A stretch of 64,000 nucleotides of DNA, taken from NCBI GenBank assembly GCA_037962975.1, contig CM075669.1, positions 119,366,501 to 119,430,500 on the forward strand. The letters are read 5' to 3'. The stretch comes from Clitoria ternatea. Taxonomy: Eukaryota > Streptophyta > Magnoliopsida > Fabales > Fabaceae. Both the position numbers and the translations under genes were made by a program. The notes under the pieces are model-generated. The model ran no database searches, was not told the DNA's origin, and worked only from the letters and a program-made list of their open reading frames with translations. Shown in pieces: positions 57,601 through 64,000 of this stretch (positions are counted from its first letter, which is position 1; every line of letters starts with the position of its first letter).

Positions 57601-57643
57601 ATGGGCCGCATACTTCATTGAACTGAGGCAAGGACTTAGATAG
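54615..57643 (+). pseudogene. CACTA second gene: Transposase_24-like region and C48/Ulp1-like domain
   Basis: Multi-exon continuation of the gene begun at 35897. Exons by frame and splice signals: 54615-~54820 (VKFSSYLGVVAQSKVSIIIP), ~54890-54990 (ADRWRSFKSSLTKR), ~55078-55185, 55261-55510, ~55585-55710 (RQDILTTTIGRPEHPRRVRA, typical Transposase_24), 55788-55995 (coiled coil), 56085-56402 (DUF8039-like), 56482-56706, ~56781-56950 and smaller 3' exons. The end resembles an Ulp1/C48 cysteine peptidase: a His in GTHWTLVVICP (near 57004) and EYGYYVM at 57381-57401, where the family normally has the catalytic Cys but a TAC Tyr codon (57384-57386) is present. The last exon is 57545-57643. Stops in several exons make it a pseudogene. 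Confidence 0.8.
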
Positions 57644-57894
57644 ATTTAGGATTTTTATTCTCTTATATATGTACCTATTGTAGGATTTAGGGTTTACATT
57701 TTATTAGGTTACATTCATGTCAATTGTATATAGTTTCATTTTCTAGGTTGTTATAAATTAATAGTAAATTAATGTTATATATACATACCATTTGTTTTCA
57801 TATATTGGTGCTGGATATGTTGGGACATACTGTATTCTGCTGGTTGTTTTATTGCAGGTTTAGGAAAATAACAAAACAGAGGCCACATTAAAAA

Positions 57895-58255
57895 AACCTA
57901 ATATTTAATCACGGTTATTACAATAACCGTGGTTATAGACAGTATTTAATCACGGTTGTTACTATAACCGTGATTATAAGCAGCATTATAGTGTACGTTG
58001 ATGACCACATGTAATCACGGTTGATGTGGCAACCATGATTAATTAGGTCTTATTTAATCACGGTTAATGGAAACAACCGTGATTATATAGGGTCTTGTTT
58101 AATCATGGTTTCTGGTAACCATGATTAAAAGGGTTCTATAACCACGGTTATGAACCGTGATTAAATGCCCTTGTCTATTACCACAACTAGAACAACCACG
58201 GTCCATGAACCGTGATTAAAAGCCCTTTTTAACCGTGATTAGATCCCTTTTCTGA
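57895..58255. repeat. CACTA right subterminal repeat array
   Basis: About 16 AATCACGGTT-type motifs in both orientations, often as short stem pairs, mirroring the array at 6385-6790. Confidence 0.9.
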
Positions 58256-58262
58256 ACTAGTG
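58240..58262 (-). repeat. CACTA right terminal inverted repeat
   Basis: The reverse complement starts CACTAGTTCAGAAAAGGG. TSD GAA follows at 58263-58265. Confidence 0.92.
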
Positions 58263-60475
58263 GAAGATTTGAGATTTTTTCAAGGGTTTGAGTTTGAAAA
58301 TAAGATATTTTGTGGACTAGAGGCCCCAAGGTAGCAAACCCTTATATAGTTCTAAAAATTTATGGGAAAGCTTAGTAAATGACATCATTTATTTTGTTGT
58401 TATCTTCATTTTAAATAATTATTGTACCGTCCAAATCGGTGACCACGCCCACAGATTTACTAGACTTTTTGACTAGTTCTCAAGGCACCTAGTTTTTAGA
58501 TCCATCCAAACTGATGACCACACCCATAGTATTTTGACAACCATGGTATTTTGGGCCAACCCCAAATTGGGTAATATCTCTTGTATTAATTTCATGTTCG
58601 GGTAGAAAGCTTAATTTGTGGTCCTCTATTATGAGTATTCAACCACACAAAAAGTACATTGAAGGGGTTCATAAATATCATACACCAGGGATATGAAAGT
58701 TAATTTAATTTGTGGACGTGTTTGGAATAAGTTTTGATCCCTTTAAAATATTTTTTCTTTAACACCTTTTTTATATTGAATGTTTTATTTTTAGTACACA
58801 CATTAAACTTGAATTCACTAATTATCGTATATGAGTAATTAAACTACATGTTACCTAAAGATGGTTCTGACATGTCATTAATTGTTAACATGTGACTCTG
58901 CCATATTAAAATGTAATTTTTAATTATTAAAGTTACTTTTAAAATTTTTAAAAAATACATTGAGATTTTTAATGACCCAAAAATGTACTTTAACCCGTTA
59001 ATGACATGCTAACAATCAATTTAATGTGAGAACTATATGAATAACTTAACATATATAATTTCATATAAGCAGTTAATGAATTGAAGTTCAAAGTGAGGAC
59101 TTAAAACGAAATATTCAAGAAATATAAAAGAAAAACTATTTTATAGGGATGGAAACTAAAAGAAGGATCAAAACATATTTAAGCCTATATGAAATATAGT
59201 AAGTTAGAAAATTTTAAATATATATTCATATAATATTTATTAATTACTATTTATATTTATTCTAGAATTATAGAAATTTGGTCTTTGCCATATAATATTC
59301 AAAATTTCTTTTAACTATCATACGCGATAAAAAGTTTCTAAATTACTAGATCAACAAAGAAAAATTGTAAAAAATATAGAACTACAATAACATATATATT
59401 TTATGATTGAAAAGTTAATAAAAACATTAAATAAAATATCAAGCTAATATAATTATAATTTTTTTAAGAACTAGTGATATTTTTATCAATTAAGAAATTC
59501 TTCGTTATATATAAATGAATAGATAAAAATAAATATATTATAATTAAAGTATACTAAAATATTTAAATTATAATATGCATGTACATGTGAAAAACATTTA
59601 TTAATTACGCTTCTTTTTATTTTCAAAGCATTAATTAGTGTTAAAGTCATTTTCTTCTTTTTTATAATAAAAAAAGAAATATTTTATTTTTGGTAAACAT
59701 ATATTAACAAAACAAAACCAAAAAAATAAAGGGGAAGTCTAGGGCCTTAAGATGCTAGTCCATCATCAAGGGTATTTGAGCAAAATATCTGAGTTATTGA
59801 GAATTATCTTCATACGTTTTCAATTTTGGTTGAAACAAACACAAAAGGTTAGTCTAGCCTATTGGATAGCAAAAATTTCAATAAAAGACGCATTTTCTTC
59901 ACAAGTTAAACGGCATTACTCAATTCCCACTGAAATTATAAAATAACGTTACAAATGACAATAAATAATAAAAATAATAATTGTAGATGAGTATCAACAA
60001 TGATGTTTTTAATACACCAAACATATCATAAACCATTCTACACCATTTTTCTATCTCTCTTTTTTCTTTTACTTTTTTCTAACTATATCTTATATATCTT
60101 ATCGTTTTCGTTTTTTTTTCTATATCTCTCCTCTAAAGAAATACCAAAAAAGTATTTTGTATTTATCATTTAGGAAAGTTGAAACTAAATTGGAAAAGGC
60201 AATAACAATTTGATACGATTTTATTATGATGTAAAGTACCCGGCGTTTGTATTGACCTGATCCACAAAAAGATAGTAGTAGAAAAATGGAAATGAAAAAG
60301 GTTAACGCGTAAAGACAGACTGGGCAATGCGAGGCGGTAGTTGGAATTAGGCTGGAAAACCGCCAATACAGACAACGACGATGTCTCCTTCCACCCGTAA
60401 GCCGACATATGTGTCTTTTTAGTTAACTTGCAAAAACCAAGAAACAATGACCGTCCTACACAATAAAATATTTCA
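58263..60475. other. AT-rich intergenic region
   Basis: No gene recognised. The ORF at 59752-59946 lacks motifs. Its 3' end serves as the upstream region of the arabinogalactan-protein gene. Confidence 0.6.
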
Positions 60476-60481
60476 CACACG

Positions 60482-60491
60482 CTATAAATAT
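60482..60491 (+). promoter_or_regulatory. TATA box of arabinogalactan-protein gene
   Basis: CTATAAATAT about 105 bp upstream of the start codon, leaving room for a 5' UTR of about 70-80 bp. Confidence 0.7.
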
Positions 60492-60590
60492 ATGGTACCT
60501 CTTGCTTGCACTCATAACTCAAATATTCTCGATTCATTGCCCCGTTTTAAACTTATTCTCTACACCTCTACACTCCATATACCAATTCAC

Positions 60591-60989
60591 ATGGGTTTTG
60601 CCGCAGTTCACATGTTTGTGATCTTGGGGCTTTTGGCGACCTCATGCATAGCACAAGCACCTAGTGCAGCACCAACACAACCACCATCACCATCACCTTC
60701 ACCTACACGTGCAGCACCAACCCCTACCCCTGTTCCTTCAATTTCTCCACCTACCTCTTCTCCATCACCCTCTCCTTCTTCTCCTGCACCTTCCACTACT
60801 TCTCCTTCTCAGGCTCCTAGCCCCAACGTTTCTTCCACCCCTCCCCCTGCACCAGCCCCAAATAGCCCAGCTCCAGGCCCAGCATCAGATCAACCACCTT
60901 CTGGGCCTCCCTCTGCTGCATTCTCCATCAGCAAAACCTTCGTTGCTGCCTCCGCTCTTGCTGGAACCTTTGTTGCCATGGCTTTGTAG
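60591..60989 (+). CDS. Classical arabinogalactan protein (AGP), GPI-anchored
   Basis: 132 residues in one exon. The start is the ATG at 60591, because it begins a clear signal peptide (MGFAAVHMFVILGLLATSCIA) and follows a TATA box at good distance; an upstream in-frame ATG at 60447 lies before the TATA. The mature part is Pro/Ala/Ser/Thr-rich with AP, SP and TP dipeptides (PSPSPSPTRAAPTPTPVP; PAPAPNSPAPGPA) that direct proline hydroxylation and arabinogalactan attachment. The hydrophobic C-terminus (TFVAASALAGTFVAMAL) is a GPI-anchor signal, so the glycoprotein would sit on the outer face of the plasma membrane. AGPs take part in wall assembly, growth and signalling; the specific role is unknown. 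It is the only intact gene here that looks host-encoded. Confidence 0.9.
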   Translation: MGFAAVHMFVILGLLATSCIAQAPSAAPTQPPSPSPSPTRAAPTPTPVPSISPPTSSPSPSPSSPAPSTTSPSQAPSPNVSSTPPPAPAPNSPAPGPASDQPPSGPPSAAFSISKTFVAASALAGTFVAMAL

Positions 60990-62487
60990 AAAGAATTTTT
61001 TTCCTCGGATTCGTCGTTATATGCTTCTACGGTGAAGCTGATTGGTTTATTCATGGAGGGACGGGATCTATTTGATTTCTGATTCTCTAATCTCTGTTGA
61101 TGAGTTGCTGCTCTATTTATGTTACTGAATTTGGTTATGTTTTTCGTTTGTATTTGTTCATTGTTTTTGGGAGCGGAGAGCTTGATGATGAGGATTCTGT
61201 TACGATTCATTTGTTTCCTGTTTCACTCCTGGATGTATATGATCATGGTTTTAAGTACGTTTTAATCATAAAAAATATAATTTTTACCCTATTTATAAAT
61301 AAAAGTATTATATAATAAATTATTTCATGTTATATATAATAAAAAATATTAACAGTTAAATATTTTTATGAGATTAACACTATAGTAAATATTTTAATTT
61401 AAATTAATTAAATGTAAAAAAGAAAAAATTATAAATAAAAATATTTTTAAAATTTTTCTATTTTATATATTTTTAACCAAATAAAAAATAAAAAACACTC
61501 AATAAAATTGAAATAAATAAAATTATTAAATAATATTGAGTTTAATAAATAGATAATATATAAATAATTTAAAACATACACATTAATATATTTTTATCAT
61601 GATATTGGATATATATATATAATATAATTAAAAGGGATATATACAATATAATTAAAAGAATTTATAAATAAATAGGAAGATGTATAAGGTTGGCCTAGGG
61701 GTTACAAAAGAAATTAAAAGGGTAAGTGAGAAGATTCTTCCATCCTTAAATTTCTCCATCTTATAATTTTAACATAGTTATCATTAAATGAACTTTGAGC
61801 ATGAAATTTGTCAACCTGAACCATTGCTTCATTTTATTATATATATAGATGTGTGGAATGGTTTGTCCTAAGAGCGGGATATCATTCACTTTTTATTTCA
61901 TTGATTCTGATGGTTCAGAGTCAGGCTTAGAAGTGGGTTGAATATGTAACATCATGTGTGTTTGTATATTTAAAAAGGGATAATAAATATGGAAATAAAC
62001 CTAAATTTTAATAATTGAGAATATGAAGCATTCTGTGATTTTAAAATGAATTAAAAGGGGTATTTATGGAGTCTGCCTGACGTGTAGCATTAGGGTAAAA
62101 TTTTGAAGCTGACGTGTAGCGTTAGCGTCGCAATTTGTTTTATAACATTCAGTGGCAGTGATGCAAAACAAAGGGTAAAACAGAATTTTGGAGGCTTTCT
62201 CCTTCTGCCTCAAGCCCTAGGATCAAATTCAAGCCAAACATTGGTGGAATCTTCAAATTAATCATATTCTTGGCTTCGGGGAAACAAGGGATGTCCATGG
62301 GAACTATCAATTTCAAGTTTCTTCTTCCCCTTTTTCTTTCTCTCTCTACCCACGAATTGCATGATGATAGGGGAGCTTGGATTCTACATTTTGTGTCAAA
62401 GGGTGACTTGAATATTGTTCTTAGGATGATGGGTGCAAAGGAAAGCTAATGGATTTCATATTTCGACAATTGTAGGTTTTGAAACAC
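60990..62487. other. AGP 3' UTR and AT-rich intergenic region
   Basis: The first ~250 bp are the likely 3' UTR. The rest is AT-rich (61260-61680 is almost pure A/T). Two copies of CTGACGTGTAGC-type sequence lie near 62080-62125. No gene recognised. Confidence 0.55.
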
Positions 62488-62514
62488 CACTAAAAAAACC
62501 CTAAACAGCTACCT

Positions 62515-63195
62515 CAAGTTAGCGACCACCTACTTTCATCGCTAAATAGCGACCGTATTAGCGACCACTTAAACGAAAAGGGACTTAAAAATTCTTAGCG
62601 ACTCATTTAGCGACCCCAAACGGATGCGGTCGCTAAAAATTACAAAATAACGTCGCTAGTACGGTCGCTATCTTTCAGCTCCCCTTTTTTGGTTTCCCTC
62701 CATGGTTTTTTATTGGCGCCAAATAATAGCGACAGTACAGACCGTCGCTATCTTTTGTAGTAGTGACGGAGGTGTTTGTCGTCGCTATGGTTTTACTTTA
62801 ACAAGGGGAATATAGCGACGGCATCAAGCCGTTATTAGTCGGAGGAATGTGGCCGTCGCTGATGTTGTCGGTCTTCCCTCCATTTTTATTTTAACATGGG
62901 GCAGGTAGCGACGGTGGGGTGATGCCGTCGCTAGTATCCTTTGGATTAGTGACGGAGGTATTTGTCGTCGCTATTATTTTCGGTTTTCCCTCCGTTATTT
63001 TACTTTAAGAAGGGGAAAATAGCGACGGTATCACCCACTGTCGCTAGTGTTCTGGGGAGTAGTGACGGATTGTTTAGTCGTCGCTATTATTCCCTCCATT
63101 ATTTTACTTTAACAAGGGGAATTTAGCGACGGTGGATTGATACCGTCGCTAGTATTCTGGGAATTAGTGACGGAGGATTATGGCCATCGCTAATA
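62515..63195. repeat. Subterminal AGCGACGG repeats with ~120-bp tandem units
   Basis: Motif TAGCGACGGT and its complement ACCGTCGCTA alternate. From about 62690 they are organised in about four diverged units of about 110-130 bp, each with a CTCCATTATTTTACTTTAAC-like stretch and two motif pairs. Confidence 0.85.
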
Positions 63196-63386
63196 TTTTA
63201 ATCATACTCAGAGGGTCAGTCGGCCCTAATTATTTTCCCTAGCTCTCAATCCCCCTCCTCTGTTTCTCCCTGACTCCCCCTCCCTCCTCTGACTTCCTGC
63301 ACCCGTCTCCCTCCCTCTCTCGCGACCTCCCCAAACGTCACCATTCTCCGTCCGGCGAGGCTCCCTTTATCCCTTCAATCTCAACA

Positions 63387-63745
63387 TTGTCTTCAGTTCC
63401 CGCTCGTCTCACACTCCTCGCTCTCTTCTCTATAAATCTCGTCGCCTCAGAAACCTCAAACTCTCCTTCTACCCTAATTCTAATCCTAATCCTAACCTTA
63501 ACGGTAACCCTAACTCTAAACCCAAAATCGTATTCCTCTCCCAAACCGGCACCTCCGAATCCCTCGCTCGCCGCCTTCACCACCTCCTCGCCTCAAACGA
63601 GGTCGCATTCGACCTCCTTAACTCACAACACTACGACCCCGATGATCTCCCCAAAGAAGCATTCCTCCTCGTCGTCACCTCCACGTGGTAGGATCACCCC
63701 GCGGTGCCCCTCTTCTCTCACTCCCTCAGTCGGCTCTTATTCTCT
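63387..63745 (+). pseudogene. TYW1: TYW1-like exon 1 fragment (flavodoxin-like N-terminus), broken
   Basis: From 63521 one frame reads KIVFLSQTGTSESLARRLHH, then VAFDLLNSQHYDPDDLPKEA and LLVVTSTW. This is the FMN-binding flavodoxin-like start of plant TYW1, the enzyme that makes the tricyclic wyosine base of tRNA-Phe. Upstream, an Asn-Pro-rich linker and KSRRLRNLK lie in that frame, but the hydrophobic N-terminus (SSVPARLTLLALFS, beginning at a TTG) is in another, so a frameshift lies near 63430. A TAG after TSTW (63688-63690) ends the frame. No ATG in a usable frame is seen. It is probably a captured, decaying gene fragment. Confidence 0.65.
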
Positions 63746-63749
63746 CTAG

Positions 63750-64000
63750 TAAGTTAAGTTTTCTTCTATTTTAAGTATGAAAAACTTAAATTGTGTAGGA
63801 CTATAACATTATGTATACCTAGGATGACCAATTTCTATATTATGAGAAATTTTTTATAGGTTGGTTACAAGAAGAGAAAACTTCAACAATATTGGACACT
63901 GGTTGAGGAATTAAACTAATATTAGATGAATTGTATGGAAAATGATAGGGACCAAGAGATTAAATATGGAAGTTTTCATACTGGTTTTGTTCTTCTGAAT
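63750..64000 (+). other. Sequence after TYW1-like fragment to window end
   Basis: AT-rich and probably intron-like or element-internal. GGTTGGTTACAAGAAG near 63859 has no clear assignment. Confidence 0.4.

Larger units (their letters stand above)
6354..58262 (+). mobile_element. CACTA (En/Spm) DNA transposon, host of all nested insertions
   Basis: The left terminus reads CACTAGTGTAAAAAGTGG from 6354. The reverse complement of the right terminus reads CACTAGTTCAGAAAAGGG and ends at 58262. The 3-bp TSD GAA sits at 6351-6353 and 58263-58265. Subterminal arrays of an AATCACGGTT-type motif lie inside both ends. It encodes a TNP2-like transposase and a second gene with Transposase_24-like and C48-like regions. 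Its present span is 51,909 bp; after subtracting the two direct insertions and their TSD copies the original was about 9.1 kb, a normal size for an autonomous CACTA element. Both genes carry stops and frameshifts, so this copy is inactive. Confidence 0.93.
62488..64000 (+). mobile_element. Second CACTA-type element, left end only
   Basis: Starts CACTAAAAAAACCCTAAACA at 62488, followed by dense AGCGAC/GTCGCT subterminal repeats to 63195, then a broken TYW1-like exon. The right end is outside the window, so neither TIR pairing nor TSD can be checked. Terminus plus subterminal array is the basis for the call. Confidence 0.6.

Noticed and set aside
60447..60590. Upstream in-frame extension of the AGP gene
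   Set aside because: It begins before the TATA box and lacks signal features; the ATG at 60591 starts a proper signal peptide.
63476..63515. Telomere-like CCTAATCCTAACC repeats
   Set aside because: They are degenerate and fall in the Asn-Pro-rich linker frame of the TYW1-like fragment; not an interstitial telomere array.

Overview
The window looks like nuclear DNA of a legume (Fabaceae, Glycine/Phaseoleae-like; inferred from element types, not proven). It is eukaryotic: AT-rich spacers, spliced genes with GT/AG introns, LTR retrotransposons primed by plant tRNA-Met, tRNA-Asp and tRNA-Arg, a plant CACTA transposon, and one plant cell-surface gene. About 85% of the sequence is transposable elements, and the boundaries of most of them can be read to the base from target-site duplications (TSDs).

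Layout. 1-~2300: part of a Ty1/copia element on the minus strand (LTR, tRNA-Met PBS, gag) abutting a broken plus-strand copia pol (~2350-4620) with its short 3' LTR (4649-4854). 4855-6353: AT-rich spacer holding a ~700-bp imperfect inverted repeat. 6354-58262: one CACTA (En/Spm) transposon, with CACTA termini, a GAA TSD on both sides, subterminal AATCACGGTT-type arrays, a TNP2-like transposase and a second gene (Transposase_24-like region followed by an Ulp1/C48-like domain). It was about 9.1 kb before nesting and spans 51.9 kb now.

Nesting. The TNP2 gene is split by a ~2.4-kb LTR-like sequence (9269-33423, TSD GCCCA), probably a solo LTR. That sequence hosts two Athila/Calypso-type Ty3/gypsy elements: 10379-23100 (TSD ACCGT; decayed gag, pol with one in-frame stop, broken env-like gene) and 23419-32434 (TSD CACCC; intact gag-protease ORF and env-like gene, but no reverse transcriptase, RNase H or integrase). 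The second CACTA gene is split after codon 28 by an 18.6-kb Ogre/Tat gypsy element (35985-54609, TSD GTAGG; 2.9-kb LTRs, tRNA-Arg PBS, extra ORF1, gag-pro, a probable 234-bp intron, RT, two RNase H domains, integrase). All three internal gypsy elements read on the minus strand.

Right flank. 58263-60480 is AT-rich spacer. At 60591-60989 lies the only gene that looks intact and host-encoded, a 132-residue classical arabinogalactan protein. From about 62488 a second CACTA-type terminus begins, with AGCGACGG-type tandem subterminal repeats, followed by a broken copy of the N-terminal exon of a TYW1 (tRNA wybutosine synthesis) gene that looks captured; this unit runs out of the window.

How the genes work together. 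No host pathway is encoded. The genes are transposition functions: the gypsy genes build particles, copy RNA and integrate; the CACTA genes would cut and paste the DNA element. Most carry stop codons, many consistent with C-to-T (or G-to-A) change, as expected for methylated, silenced DNA. LTR pairs of the two Athila-type elements are about 99% identical by eye, so they are recent insertions; the Ogre is somewhat older and the CACTA element is the oldest layer. The most unusual items are the RT-less element with intact gag-pro, family-specific palindromic motif arrays in several elements, and the TYW1-bearing CACTA-like end.
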